A stretch of DNA of 64,000 bases. Source: Nageia nagi (lineage: Eukaryota > Pinophyta). Under the pieces are notes generated by a model, which had not been told where the DNA came from, did no database searches, and was given only the letters and a program-made list of their open reading frames with translations. Of the stretch, positions 1 through 12,239 are shown piece after piece (position 1 is the first letter of the stretch; each line of letters starts with the position of its first letter). The stretch is taken from assembly GCA_050084985.1 (NCBI GenBank), contig JBITNC010000001.1:54436001-54500000 (forward strand), written 5' to 3'. The position numbers and the translations under genes were made by a program.

Positions 1-1502
1 ATCTCCCTCCCTTTTTAGTTGTTAGTTAAAAATTTGCATATTCATAAAATTCAACTCTCACTCTATTCCTAGTTAATTTTAAAAATCCAATATACTAGCT
101 TTGATATAACCCCTTATATATCAAAAATGCCAAGAGATACCATTATCGAGATGTCTATCTTGGATATAGCAAATTGTTACATAGCTAAATTCTAATTAAT
201 TTTATTTTATGATTTGAAATTGATTAAACATTTGATTTATATATAAAAAATATTTATTAAAATTAATATAGTCAACTTTGTATTAAAATTTTAATTAAAA
301 TCAAAATAGTTGATCAAATGTTAATGATTGGATAGACGATGTAACAATTTGACCCCCAACTACTACTGTAGAAATACATCTTGATGTAATGAAGTTGCTT
401 TAAACAACCAAAACTTTTATGGGAAAAATTATTAATTATGAGATAATTTGGTTTCACTTTTATTAAGTGTAAACTATCAATTGTGTGATAGATTGTTGTA
501 CATTTTTCTAGTTAAATATAATTTCTGTTATGAGCTTTGATTTAAGACAAATGTATTTTCAGTTGATATCTAGTTTATGATATGAGTTGCCATTTCCTAT
601 AACTCAAGGTGGAACCAAAGCACATCAAATTAGTTGTTGTGCTTCTAAATAGTCTATTATTGCACTCCAACCACACAGACCAAGAAAGCTTAGTAGGGCA
701 TGCAAACTAGATATATTCTAAAATAATGTTCTTATGAGGAGGAATCCAAATAAGGATCAATTCCCTCTTTGAACTTGGAGTAGCCCATTGGATGAAAAAG
801 TAGGAATTTAATTTGCACCATAGGTAGTGAGTATAGAGGCAATGAATCAATAGGTGAGCCCCTAATTATTTAACTTTACCATAATGAAAATAATGGAATG
901 GTATATTCTACCTATGTTTCATCAATTGTCCACCTAAAAGAAATTAGTTATAGACACCAAACAAAAGGAAAAAACTTTTTTTTGGCCATGCTTTAGTGTT
1001 CCAAACTTGGTTCCATACTAATGGAGGATAGGTCAGGTTATGGATTTTAGAGAGGGAATGATAAATGGTTTTAAGTTGATATTTTCTCTTAGGCTTAAGA
1101 GCTTAGACAATTTTTTCAACATCATCAGAGTCCTAAAGTTTATATTGGGTAGTAGTGTTGCTAACCTCCTTGATTCTTGGGCAAAATCAGGTGTGTGGGA
1201 AGGAAGATTCTTCCATTTCTTGACTTGTCATCCTTTTTCTAACTACTCACACCAGTACTTGTCAACTGTTACATCCCATGTAGTGCTAAGCCTTTATTAA
1301 AGGATGGAGAAATAATTTATTGATACTAGGGGCTATGAAAATAACCATAGATCATGCCAAAAATCAACTTTGAAATCATTCCTAATCTCTCATTTAAATA
1401 ATTTCATGATATCTCTCTTGGGTTTCCTTAGGTTGTTCCACATTAGATATCTCAAAGGGGTGTTTCCAATATTAAAAATTCTTTCAAGTTCATCTATGTC
1501 CA
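1..1502. repeat. Dispersed repeat R1, copy 1
   Basis: This segment is repeated in the same orientation further right as three pieces (30107-30197, 33039-33425 and about 43051-43724). Similarity covers 1-480 and 480-1502. Copy 1 has about 335 bp (558-893) that copy 2 lacks. Similarity stops at about 1502, where a family A copia fragment begins. The part at 1020-1500 has short coding-like stretches on the minus strand, clearer in copy 2 (43668-43862), but I do not recognise a family. R1 may be the LTR or 3' part of an old retroelement, since copy 2 follows a copia RNase H tail. Alignment was by eye. Confidence 0.7.
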
Positions 1503-2330
1503 TCTTGTACTTATCTTAGGCAATCCAAGTATATCTTAGATATCTTGCAAACATTTGGAATGGAGGAGTGTAATCCTGCTGCAATCCCAGTCTCTCCTAG
1601 AATCATTTTATCTCTTAGTTCCAATTATCAATTTGGTATATGCTACATATTACAAGAAACTAATTGGTAGTCTTATTTATTTGACTATCTCTAGGCCAAA
1701 TATTGCCTCTATAGTGAATTTGATGACATAATTTATGTAGAAGTTATATGTTGAGCATCTTAATATCATTACGTAAATTTTGAGTTATGTTGTGGGCACT
1801 AAGGATCTTGCTCTCAAATATCACAAGTTTCCCTCATTTATTCTCTTAGGATTCTCAGATTCTAAATATGGAGAAGACAAAGATGACAAAAAATCAACCT
1901 TTGCTTATGTATTTATCATTAGTTTGGATGCTATCTCTTGGGCTTCCAAGAAGCAACCTACTACTGCTCTCTCCACCATAAAGGTTAAATATTGAGCAAT
2001 GTCAGTTGTAGCCTAGGAATCCATTTTATTGAGGCATATTATGAAAAAAATTGGGTATGAGCAAGTTCACCCATCTCAAATTTCTTTAGATAATCAATTA
2101 GTTATTACTTTGGCAAAGAATCCTAGTTTCCATTAGAGAACAAAGCATGTAACAATCCAATCCCACTTTATTAGCGAGAAGGTTTTGGATGGTCTTCTAC
2201 ATTTGTAGTATTTTCCATCAGTCCTAAACTCTATTGATTTCTTCACCAATCCCCTTACTAAAGCCTAGTTTTGCAAGATTAGGGATTCTATTGAGTTGGT
2301 ACAATTTCCCTCAAGAGGGAGTAAAGGTTG
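1503..2330 (+). pseudogene. Copia family A reverse transcriptase end and RNase H remnant
   Basis: The start reads like the end of a Ty1/copia reverse transcriptase (a YLSQC-like stretch followed by FGMEEC), directly parallel to A1 at about 14525-14590. An RNase H remnant follows, with SYVVGTKDLALKY, a degenerate D-S-D site (FSDSKYG at about 1850) and the conserved SWASKKQ segment at about 1940. Several in-frame stops and small shifts break it. A purine-rich stretch near 2313-2325 (aagagggagtaaagg) lies where the polypurine tract of A1 would be. Everything upstream of the reverse transcriptase end is missing, so this is a 5'-truncated copy of the same family as A1. Confidence 0.8.
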
Positions 2331-3030
2331 AATTTTTATTGAATCCATATATATTGTAACTACTTCCTTCTTAATAAAGTTGTTGAGCAATTTGTTTTGT
2401 TTGTATACATTGATTATACACTAGGTGACTATAAGTATTGGCTTGGAATATTAGTGATGAATTATAGTGCACCACAAATTCAAGCACATCATATCAAGGA
2501 GCAAGTTCTTGATGGAACAACTTAGCTTTATTCATCTAACTTTGAATCTCTTGATTCATTCACTAGATGCTTCAAAAACTTTGTTGCACACACTTTGAAG
2601 GTTTCTTATGGTTATTGAAGTTGTCCTCGAGGTGGAGTGAAATTTGAAATCCTATGTTGAATTCATGTTTGTGATAACAACTTTATTTCTAGGAGGATAT
2701 TTTATTGTATAATGTTGATCTTAATGTACAACTTTGTGGTTAGTTCACTTGTGTGAAACCCATTTGATCATGATACACAACTTGGAAGCAAAGCTATGAT
2801 ATAGGTTTAGATTTAGGAGAGGTAGAAAGAGATCTTGTAAGATAGGTTCTTGAGAATAAGAAGATCTTGGTTAATGGATGTACTTCCAAGGAGGGAGGAA
2901 CACTTTACATCTTATGTTCATTATGAGATTGGCTTGTGTTATTATGCTATTATGTTGATGTTGTGAGTGTCTTCTTTATAACTTGGTAGATTAGAAATTA
3001 TTTTAGAAAGGGTTGATTTCATCAAAAGAA
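2331..3030 (+). mobile_element. Copia family A 3' UTR and diverged LTR remnant
   Basis: 2610-2760 matches the segment just downstream of RNase H in A1 (15290-15450), including the gttgaattcat and taggagga words. 2765-3025 resembles the 3' half of the family A LTR (line-up with 16400-16640: 'gatataggattaaag', 'gaggattgtaag', 'ggatgtactcc', 'cactttacatctt'). The LTR start is not recognisable, so the fragment is diverged or internally deleted. Confidence 0.6.
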
Positions 3031-5099
3031 AAATAGGACACTCAATCTTATCGAGACACATCCTTTTAATATAAAATAATATCTATTCCTTCAATATAAC
3101 TCCAATGACATCTCTAATTCATAAAATACCAATTGGCAACAAAATTCAAAATAATATTCTAAGAACATTAGTATCAATGGTACCAGCAGCACTATTGCTA
3201 GAAAGTAAATACCCATGATAAATTATCTTTTAGGATTTCTAATAAAAATCATAGGAATGGTTCATATTTCATTTTCTATTAGTAAGTAGATACAAAAAAA
3301 TAGATAAAGGCTTCAATGTTGCAAATGTCACTTAATGCTAAAACTAGGGGCAACATCAAGGTAAACATAACATTTTCATAGGAAAAGACTTGGGGGAATG
3401 TCCTCATGAATCTCAAAGGGAGTTATCTCACCTCCTATTTTTATTTTAAGTACACTTCTATGATTTCAAAATTTTTTTAAAGTTCTCATATGCACATGAT
3501 CTTAATTGTTCTATAAGTTCTTATGATTTTTGAAGATTTCTTAAGTTTAATAAAATCTTATATATTTCATATTTCTTTCCTGTATATTCATTTTATCACT
3601 AATAAATCTATGGATGATGAAAGATTTCAAATTCATATGATATATTTTCTTTCATTGATGAAAAATCAATGGATGATGAAATATTTGATTTATTGATTTC
3701 AAAAAGTCTATGTTCTTGTGTTCCTCATGCTCACATGATTCTAAAACATATTTATATTTATATGACTTCTAAATATCTACAAAACTCATCTTGTTATATA
3801 ATTAATCATCACTTTATGATCCCAAATTATACCTAGGTAAAGGGTACTTGCAATGACAAGTTCATTGTGAGGATTCATTTTATTACTTTTGGTTGCATAA
3901 AGTACCACATATGATCATCACTACTATTTTATGAACATGTATATTAGTTGGGTTCTAATTAATCATCACTATGATTGCTTTTATAACACCTTTATTAGTT
4001 GGGTTATAATTAATCATCAATATGATTGCTTTTAGGATTAAATATCTTAGATTTTATTTCATTAATGAGTATTTTATCAATGATATAACTATGGATAATG
4101 AAAGATCTTAGATATTATATTGATTTCATATTTCTTCTCATGATGTTTTGCTATAAGATTATATATGTTGCTATTATAATCTTTAGATGGTATTTCTATT
4201 TTCTTGTAGATTCTTTGCACCTGATTCTTGATGGTTACTTCTTCCACAATAATCAATGCAAATTAGAGGGGGAAGAATACATCTCTAAATAAATTGTTGA
4301 TTCAATATTGTACCAAATTCAAGGAAGTTTCTTTTTCTTCTATCTTTACTTTGCAAGCATAATTTCAACTTATTTCATTAAAACTTGTAAAGGGGGTAAA
4401 TGTTGATACCTAATTTGGTACCCATTTATTACAAATTAGTTATCATATAATCCTTGCTATGTTATAATCAATACGAGTTATTTTTATTTCATTAATCTAT
4501 TATGATCCACCTAAGCTACATCTTATGCATATTTATCTTATTTTATGCAAGAAACCACCAAAATTGACATTAGCATGCAACAGTGCATTCAAGTAATCTC
4601 TTGATACTTTAAATATATAATTATATGCATAGGAAGACTATCAAGATTTCATCTTGATAGGACTATGCATATATCTCACAAACTTTTGATATCTTTAGAT
4701 ACCATCTATCAAGATTGGATTTGTTATACTTCAAGGATATTTTTTTACTTCTCATATTATTGGAGGATGATTAAATAGTATCATCTTTATACTTCTCAAC
4801 TCATATCATCAATATCCTCAATGCCAATGCTATGTTGCGTTTGTCTATCACTTTGAAGTATAAGATTTGATTTTCTATATCAATAAACCTTTTGTCTAGG
4901 TACATCATCAATCAAGTAAGTAACAAGTACAAATATATAATCCATTATCTCATAGGTTAATATATTTCATTTTAATCATTCTTTACTTCAATTTATTACC
5001 ATTAGTCATATTTTATCTACTATGTATCACAAGAAATTAAGTTATTTTATTTGTAATTAAATTAGATATATCTTTACATCACCTTACCACAATTAGGGT
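3031..5099. other. AT-rich non-coding stretch with a short tandem duplication
   Basis: I see no gene. A unit of about 58 bp is tandemly duplicated at about 3942-4034 (both copies contain ttagttgggtt, taattaatcatca and atgattgcttt). Repeated 'tgatgaaa...atcaatggatgatg' words occur at 3600-3690. The rest shows no structure I can support. Confidence 0.5.
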
Positions 5100-5712
5100 T
5101 ACATTTTAGCACTAATAATGTTATGTGACCATATTTTATTGAGGATCCATGCAATGTATGATTGGGAATGGAAATCGATGGGTTCAACTCTTTTGTTGAC
5201 TTTAGTTCTTATTATAGTTGTTATCCCATTGTTGGTCACATACAACTTTCCATCATGGATGTTGATAAAAAAGAATTATTCCATGATTAGCTTGTTAATA
5301 TTTGACCCCATATAACTAGGCAATAATATTGATATTTATCTACAACCATTAGTTGATGACTTGCACAAACTATGGGCTAAAGGAGTACAAATGTATGATG
5401 CATTTCATAATACTACATTCAATATGAGAAGCAATAATGATATGGTCTATTCATGATTTTATTACTTATGGAAACCTAGTAGAATGAATGATAAAGGGAT
5501 TCTTAGCATGTACAATATGTGGGGAGAACACTTATTCTCAACATCTTAGTTGCACTAAAAAAAATCTCTTAAATGGGCCAAATGAGATTCATTCATAAAA
5601 ATCATTTATTTCATCATCAAAAGTTATATTGTAATAATAAATAAGAGTGAGGTAAAGCATCAATCTATTTAATTAGGAAGGAAATACTATAAAAAGTACA
5701 AGATTATTCCAC
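5100..5712 (+). pseudogene. CACTA (En/Spm) TNP2 transposase remnant, 5' part
   Basis: The reading frame has the order typical of plant TNP2 (Transposase_21) proteins. A W-x-S-M segment is followed by a hydrophobic stretch, then NFPSWMLIKK, SLLIFDP, LGNNIDIYLQPLVDDL, LWAKGV, YDAF and F-N-M-R-S. The conserved P-G-N-x-I-D core survives as LGNNID at about 5310. TNP2 proteins are DDE-type enzymes that cut CACTA transposons at their ends. One stop splits DPI from LGNNID and further stops follow. The frame continues across the inserted copia A1 at 16655. The N-terminal part and the CACTA termini were not found. Confidence 0.8.
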
Positions 5713-5717
5713 CAAAT
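5713..5717. repeat. Target-site duplication of A1, left copy (CAAAT)
   Basis: CAAAT immediately precedes the TGTTGG start of the A1 5' LTR and recurs directly after the CA end of the 3' LTR at 16650-16654. This is the 5-bp duplication expected for Ty1/copia integration. Confidence 0.93.
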
Positions 5718-5778
5718 TGTTGGAATGTATAATGCATTATTGTAAAGGTTTGTATTAAATATTCTATGTAAGTTCACT

Positions 5779-5813
5779 AATACTTAAGGGTATCATTTGA
5801 TACCTTAAGTATT
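5779..5813. promoter_or_regulatory. Near-perfect palindrome in the family A LTR
   Basis: The arms aatacttaaggg-tatca and tgata-ccttaagtatt pair with one unpaired base and a loop of a few bases. The structure lies in the U3 side of the LTR, upstream of the TATA box, and is visible in the four other family A LTR copies (about 16208, 32945, 39371 and 46282). A role as a transcriptional element or small-RNA source is inference. Confidence 0.65.
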
Positions 5814-5937
5814 TAAGTGAATATGATAATGTAACTTTCTTACACTCCATGTCATGATCATGCACCTTGGGTAAAATGATGTTCATGTCATGTATTTGTA
5901 ATTGGATAAAAGGGTGATCCAAAGAGGGATTTTTCCC

Positions 5938-5945
5938 TATAAATA
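5938..5945 (+). promoter_or_regulatory. TATA box of the family A LTR
   Basis: TATAAATA followed by gaagg is kept in both A1 LTRs (second at 16378) and, reading the other strand, in B, the solo LTR and A2. The position about 220 bp into the LTR fits a U3/R boundary shortly downstream. Confidence 0.65.
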
Positions 5946-6224
5946 GAAGGCTCCTTCTTTGTGATCACATACCAGTTGTGGAGTAAAGTTATGCTATAGG
6001 ATTGAAGTTAGGATTTGAATTAGGAGGATTGTAAGAGAGTTGTATTTGTGATTGAAGTAAAGATCTAGTTTGTGGATGTACTCCTAGTTGGAGGAACCAC
6101 TTTACATCTTGAGTTACTTTGTGAGATTGTCTTGTTTATGAGTTTATTAGATGTGAATTGAGAGCTTTCATGTGATCTTGGTTGATTATAAATTATCTTG
6201 TTAGTGTTAGTTCTTTCAAAAATT

Positions 6225-6236
6225 TGGTATCAGAGC
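6225..6236 (+). promoter_or_regulatory. A1 primer-binding site
   Basis: TGGTATCAGAGC lies six bases after the LTR end. This is the usual Ty1/copia primer-binding site, complementary to the 3' end of initiator methionine tRNA. Confidence 0.92.
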
Positions 6237-9150
6237 TCCTTGAAGCTCCTCTTCACATCCTTGGTGTGGAAGCTCTTCATATTGGAGGTTTCATTTCTCC
6301 ATCCTACACTTCCTTATTGAGGTAAAAGTATTGTGAAGGTATAAACATACTTATTTTGTTATGTTGGATTATTGCATTATGCTACTAACATATTATTTTC
6401 TATATGTTAGTTCCTTTTTTTTAAAAAAAAAAGGGAGGGCAGAATATGGCTAGCATATTATTTGTTATACTAAGCTCCTATGTTACTTGCAATTTTTTTT
6501 CTTTAAAAAAATTCTATTTCTAATTAAAATATGAGATAGTATACAAGTCTATGTAATATTAACATTAATTTTTAGTTTTATATATTAGTTCATTTTTTTA
6601 ATATACTTAGAATTAGCAAAATTTTTATACTAATCTCTATGTTACTATAATCTTGTAAATTAAAAAGATTGTTATTTAGTTTTTTTTTTATAATATATAT
6701 ATAAGGGGGAGGAGTATTTATTTTTTTAAAAACAATTTAATATTTTTTATTAAAAAATATACACAAGTATTTTTTTTATCAAAAATAATTGCTATGTTGG
6801 CTGCCTCTAAGCTTTTGACCTAGCCATTTATCTTTACCTCCTTGTGGCCACTTGACTTTGCCTCCTTGTGACCATCTAACTCTACCTTACCTCCTCATAT
6901 CCACTTGAATCTACCTCCTTGTGGCCATATAACTCTATCTCTTTTGGTCCAATCATAGTCTAGTTGGTTGTGACCTATCAAAATGACCCTTGCATCCTTG
7001 AAAAGGTTAACCTGGCAACATGTTTTTACCTTCTATGCTCCTCCAACCCTCTCCTGACTTAGCATCCTCCCACCTACACATTCTTATATGCATTCTCCCT
7101 TCATGGCCCCTCTACCACTCCTCTTCACACATACATAATCCCTCTATCAATAATATTCCTTATAGCTCTAGGGAGACATTCTCTCTTTAGAGGAATAGGA
7201 AAAACACCTCTCTTTAGAGGGAGATAACCTAGCAACCCAATGTCAGTAAGCATATATCTCCACTTTAGCCCTCCAATAAGTGCACATCCTCCTTTTTATG
7301 GACCTTTCTTCCTCGACTCTCTATGCCTCCCCTTGTCATTTTTGCATGTTGTACCCACCTTACAACTACACTACTCTCTTTGTCACTAGGCATTAAATCC
7401 TTTCTTTGACTTTTTTTTTTAAAAAATTATTACTTTATGGTTGCTTACAAGGCATTTTTGCTTTATGTGCAAACAAATGTTTGATATACCATCATTTTTA
7501 ACATGTTAATGCAGCTAAAAACATTAAATTCATGCTTTACTTTAAAGTTTATGATGATGAGCCTTTAAATTTATTACTAATGGTAAAAGTATTTTTTGAG
7601 TTAGAGTAAACTCCAACTTCAAAAATTAAATGCTTATTATCATTCCTCTTACTTAGTCATCATTCCTCTTTAATATTTCAAAAAGGGACTAATTTTTCTT
7701 GGAAAATATATTTCTATACTTAGAAATAATTTTTAAGCATGAAAATTACTTACTATTAAATAGGAGGTTATTTTTTAGGCTAATCTTTTTGGCAAAAATA
7801 CCTTCAATACTACATAGCTAATTATTTTGAGATAATTTTTTAAGAGAACATTTTACTTTGAAAATTTATTTTAAGTAAAAGAGGGGGAGATTTTATCCTC
7901 ATATTGCATAGATTTTAAGTTCTAAAATCCTTATGCAAATATGGACTTGAAAATGATGCATGATTAAGATTAGTACCTATGCTAAAAATAATAAATTCAT
8001 CCTTAATACTTAATTTTTTAAGTTAAATGCATGCTTAGTACTTAATTTTTTAAAGTTATAATGCATGCTCACTTAATTTTTAAGTTATAAATTGATGCAT
8101 AATCCTTAAGTTAAATAAGTGCATGCTTCTTACTTAATTTATTGGCATGATGCATGCTTACTTAAATTTTTCAAAGCTATGTGAATAATGCATTTTTTAA
8201 TGCTTAAAGCTTAATTTTTTAATGCATGCTCAAGGAATTATTTTTTTAAGTTGATGCATAGGACTTCAAATTTTTAATATGCATGTTTATGACTTAAGAA
8301 TACATGTTAAGTATTTATCCTTATGCAAAGTATGAAATGGACTTGTGCAAAATTAGGATCAATGTAAAGATATCCTTTAGGGGTTGGTAAACAAAACCCA
8401 TTGGACACTTAAGTTTCAAGTTATTGAATGTATGATGTTTTACTTATGCTCTTTTAATTCATATTTTGTACTTTGATTTATTTGATTATGCAAATAAAAA
8501 TGCAAATATTGATATGAGAAACTCCTAAAATGAACACATCCACACGTACATCTCACAACATGACTTGTTTAGGGAGCCATGAGGTGAGGATAGATGAATT
8601 GGAGCCTTCAAGTTTGATGATTCAAGTGGTGAAAAGTACATACTTCTTAATTACCTTAAGTCCTCTGTTGGTCTGGACATAACTCTATTAGGTGGACAGG
8701 CATGTGTGTAGTGATACCATATATTTACATGTTCATTAAAGGATTATCCTGATAACCTAGGAGGACACCTTGAAACCTAATCAAGATTAATAATTTGTTC
8801 GATCTAATAAACATCAAAACCTTAGAAAATAGCTAGTACTTCTCCTTATGAAAGTATATTGCTACCAAAAGGGAACTGGTTAAGGATTAGAAGTACTTGG
8901 GCTCCTCTTGTGTAGGCATCTAGGTGAAGGCCTAATTTTAAATAAGAAAAAAAACCTTAACAATGTCACTCTATGGTTCTTGAGATGAGAAATGTATTTA
9001 GGTACATGGGTTTTTATTTGAATTGTAAAACATTTGCACTTGTGAATCAAATCAAGTATGTTTTTAGTGTTAATTGTAACATGTATTATTTACTTAGTTA
9101 AAACTTAACATTTAATGATATTTATTGAAAACACATACTTATTATTTCAC
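6237..9150 (+). other. A1 untranslated leader
   Basis: About 2.9 kb lies between the primer-binding site and the first gag-like sequence, long for a copia element. It contains long A and T runs (6415-6790), a CT-rich block (6800-7390) and a stretch at 7880-8350 rich in 'ttaagt' and 'atgcatgct' words. Element B carries the matching leader in minus orientation. I see no reading frame in it. Confidence 0.6.
6805..6955 (+). repeat. Tandem repeat in the A1 leader (acctccttgtggcca unit)
   Basis: The word acctccttgtggcca or a close variant occurs four times, each followed by ctaactct/cttgactt-type sequence, with a period of roughly 30-45 bp. The repeats sit at the start of the CT-rich part of the leader. 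Confidence 0.6.
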
Positions 9151-9159
9151 ATTTTCATG

Positions 9160-10085
9160 TAGCAAATGGAAGAATCTTTTTACCCAAACACATTTTTGGT
9201 GGTTCCAACTATGGGATTTAGGAAAATTAGATGAGAGTCAAATTGTAGGAAAAGAAGCTATGCCAAATAGTGAATGAGAACCTTATACCTCTTACAGATG
9301 AGAAGGCACTAGAAGCTTACAACACAAAGAATGAATTGGCAACCTCCATGATTTACCATGTAGTATCAGATGATGTGCTCCTAATGATTTCCTCTTCAAC
9401 ATCAACAAAATAAGCATGGGATAAGCTAAAACAAATCTACCTTGGTTCAAACTTTTCAAAAAGATTTACTATACTCCAAAAGTTGCTTCAATCTTATTAA
9501 AGAGAAGATAAACATGTGGCTATCTACTTGAACAAAATCATTGACTTAAGGACCCAACATGTTGCTTATGGATGCAATTGGATCAATGATGAGTTTATAG
9601 TTTTCATTATTTTTCAAAGCCTCTCTTCAAAGTTTGAAAACTTTGTAACAGTTATAGAACAAGCTTGATGATGAAGAAGAGGTCATCTCCCTTAAGAACC
9701 TATCTAGGGACCTATTGAAGCATGAGGAAACCCTTAATAATAAAGAGTTTATTTATTCTCCTAAGGATAATAATTTTACTCTTAGAGCAACCAAAATTCT
9801 TTCAAAAATAAGTTCAACCATCAAAAGAAATCTTATTCTTCTTCCAAAAAGTTTTAGAAAAGAGGTAATGGCTATAACAACAGGAACAATGACAACAACA
9901 ATCATTTCAAGCAAAGAGATAAAAAAGGAAAAACAAACTCCTTATTCTAAGGAAAATTTTGATGGCAATTGTAAATATTGTGTATTTAAGGTCACAAAAA
10001 GTTGATTATTACAAAAATAAAAGAGAGAAAAAGTACAAAGGTAATAGAAATGTAAAGAACTACAAAGGAAAGAAAAATACTCATG
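9160..10085 (+). pseudogene. A1 gag remnant
   Basis: Shifting frames give pieces of a copia gag (UBN2-type): a start-like region near 9164 and LDESQIVGKEAMP at about 9220. A basic segment (FDGNCKYC at about 9957-9985) precedes a broken CCHC zinc knuckle whose remaining part, VDYYKNKREKKYKGN, is in another frame at about 10000-10045. Gag forms the particle that packages element RNA. Many stops are present, so no product is expected. Confidence 0.7.
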
Positions 10086-10640
10086 CTAGTTTTGCTACGA
10101 TGCTCTAATCCATGTCTTGATCTTTTTCATCTGAATGGATTGTTGGCTCTAGTTGGACTAATCACCTATTCTTTGAAAAAAAAAGTTTGAGAGTTTTCAC
10201 AAGTATAATAAAGATGCAGTTGTGATAGGTGATAACTCTACCCTTGAAGTTCAAAGAATTGGGAGTGTGCTAATTCATAGAAAGGTTCTTGAAAATTTTC
10301 TCTATGTTTCTAAATTAAGGATGAACCTTCTCTCCATAATCTAAGTTGCTAAAAAAGAGTACTCTTTTGAGTTCAAATCTTAATTCTAGTGCATTAAGAA
10401 AGGACTTGCCACTTTGGTTAAAGGATTAGTGAAAGATAACCTCTACATTATGGATCAAGTTCCATCAAAGATGTGTCTTGATTCTAGTGTGTGTTCTAAA
10501 GGCAATCTTTGGCACCATCATTTAGGGCACCTTAACTACAAGAGTATTTAAGTCATATAACACCAAGAACTTGTGGAATGTTTGCTTTCAATTTCTCCTT
10601 TAGTTGGTTTATGCAGAAGTGCATTTTTGGCAAGATGCAT
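10086..10640 (+). pseudogene. A1 protease and GAG-pre-integrase remnant
   Basis: At about 10128-10165 the frame reads SEWIVGSSWTNHL, the copia protease active-site region (normally W-x-x-D-S-G-x-T-x-H). The catalytic Asp is replaced by Gly here. The strand LLSIIxVAKK follows near 10330. At 10508-10545 LWHHHLGHLNYKSI matches the pre-integrase domain (LWH-x-R/H-L-G-H). Its C-x-x-C partner is garbled. Stops and shifts occur throughout. Confidence 0.7.
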
Positions 10641-10964
10641 AGATAAAAGTTTGAAAAAGATAAGGCAATAAGAGCATCTCAACCTCTTCAACTTGTGCAT
10701 TCAGATTTGATGGGTCTATTTGAAACTAAGTTGCTTAGAGGAGCATCTTACATCTTGACCTTCATTTATGACTTTAGTAGGATGACCTTTGGGTATCTAC
10801 TTTAGCATAAGGATCAAACATTTGAAAGTTTTAAGATTTTTAAGGCTTTTATTGAGAATCAAACTAACCTTACAGTCAAGATGTTAAGATCAAATAATGG
10901 GGGAGAATATACTAGCAATGAGTTTGTGAGAATAATCAAATTCTATTTGATTCATGAATTTAGT
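10641..10964 (+). pseudogene. A1 integrase remnant, part 1
   Basis: Fragments of the DDE integrase core are readable in shifting frames: HSDLMG (first catalytic Asp region, about 10700), a DFSRMTFGYLL-like piece (about 10770) and SNNGGEYTSNEF (second Asp region, mutated to Asn, at about 10890-10925). The gene is interrupted by element H after 10964 and resumes at 13201. Confidence 0.75.
10960..10964. repeat. Possible target-site duplication of H, left copy (TTAGT)
   Basis: TTAGT precedes the TG end of H's LTR. The right flank at 13201-13205 reads TTAAT, one mismatch. Joining the A1 integrase across this point leaves little missing sequence. Confidence 0.5.
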
Positions 10965-11392
10965 TGAGTAGATAGGCTCAACATTTATTATACTCATATC
11001 CAAAACCATCAAATATGCTCTAAAAACCTATTCTAGATAGTCAAACAATAATGATAGAAATCCTACGAATTGGAATAGATCAGAAAGATCACCAAACTAA
11101 GCTATAGAGCTAAAATAAGTACAAACTAGACTATTTTGGGTATACTGACAAAATGCCTAGCCTCCCATGAAATGTGGTCACATTTTAAGATCAGAAACAT
11201 GTAGGTGAGAAATGCGTAGATTAGAATCGCACAAGGGAAACATGCCAGTTGTAATCATGCAGGTGAGAAATGTGTTGGTTAGAGGGTGCACTCTACGTGA
11301 CCATAGAGTCATGCAAGTGAGACACACATTGGTCAGAGGGTGCACTCATGCAACCATGAAATCACATAAGGAAACACGTAAGTCAGTCAACA
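10965..11392 (-). repeat. LTR of H
   Basis: On the minus strand it begins TGTTGACTGAC directly after the polypurine tract aagggggagaa (11393-11403) and ends ...CTATCTACTCA at 10965. No second copy is in the window. Confidence 0.75.
11195..11385. repeat. Tandem repeats inside the LTR of H
   Basis: About three diverged units of roughly 55-65 bp share 'catgcaggtgagaaatg', 'ttggttagagggtgcactc' and 'accat(g/a)a(a/g)atcac' words. They occupy the U3 side of this LTR, where enhancer-like repeats are common in LTR elements. Function is not known. Confidence 0.6.
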
Positions 11393-11407
11393 TTCTCCCC
11401 CTTAATG

Positions 11408-12235
11408 CTAAGGGGACTTACCAAAAAGCTCCTTAGTAGCAGAAAACTGAGCTTTAGCAACTCCTTTGGTGAAAGAATTAGCAATATTATCCAAAGTGTT
11501 GCAATACTTGAGCTCAATTAATCCTTTCTCCATTATATCTCTGATGAAGTGGTACTTCATGTCAAAGTGCTTGGATCTACTATGGTGGACTGGATTAAGT
11601 GCCAATTGAATGGCACTTTGGTTGTCATAATACAATGTAGTAGGACCAATTTGATTTTCTCCAAGTTCTTCTAGAACTTTTCTAAGCCACAGGCTTGAGT
11701 ACTAGCACTTGTGAGTGCTATGTATTCAGCTTCAGTAGAGGATAGAGCCACTATAGTTTGTTTTTTAGAGCTCCATGTTACAAAACTAGACCCAAGAGTG
11801 AAATAATTCCCTGATGTAGACTTCCTATCATTAATGTTACTACCCCAATCACTATCAATAAAGCCTTCAAGCTTTATAATATCCATTTTTGAGTAATGGA
11901 TTCCAAATTTGGTAGTACCTTTTACATATCTAAGAATTCTCTTGGTGGCTTTTAAATGAGCTTCTGAAGGATCACTCATGAACCTTGAAATAAGTGAGAC
12001 TACATGTGTAATATCTGATCTTGTGTTGATAAGAAACATCAGGCTTCCCACAATGCTTCTAAAATTGGTCCCATTAGCCTTTGGTGTGCCATCATTTTTG
12101 CAAAGTAGCTCTCCATGAGCCATTGGTGTTGGTACTGATTTGCAATCAATCATACCAAATTTCTTCAACATATCTTGGGCATATTTGGATTGGAAAATGA
12201 AGATTTCATCATCTTTTTGGAGTACTTCCATGCCT
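11408..12235 (-). pseudogene. H RNase H domain (copia, C-terminal pol)
   Basis: Two long open stretches (11671-12231 and 11408-11635) cover the copia RNase H region. In order are IVGSLMFLINTRSDITHVVSLISRFM-type sequence, the DSDWG motif at about 11850, the DRKSTSG and SWSSKKQ-type segment, SSTEAEY with its catalytic Glu at about 11735, then YYDNQSAIQLALNP and the HFDMKYHFIRD stretch. The enzyme would degrade the RNA strand during reverse transcription. A shift near 11640-11670 splits the domain, and the frame ends at a natural stop before the polypurine tract. Confidence 0.88.
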
Positions 12236-12239
12236 AGGA

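Larger units (their letters stand above)
5718..6218 (+). repeat. A1 5' LTR
   Basis: Begins TGTTGGAATG and ends GTTCTTTCA. The same 500-bp unit recurs at 16147-16649 (3' LTR), and in minus orientation at 32537-33038, 38975-39466 and 45889-46380. It holds a long near-palindrome at 5779-5813 and a TATA box at 5938-5945. Confidence 0.93.

Noticed and set aside
1040-1300. 86-codon plus-strand frame
   Set aside because: It lies in repeat R1, is not kept in copy 2 (43280-43540), and has no recognisable motif.
4098-4292. 64-codon hydrophobic frame
   Set aside because: Phe/Tyr/Ile-rich composition expected of AT-rich DNA; no neighbours or motif.
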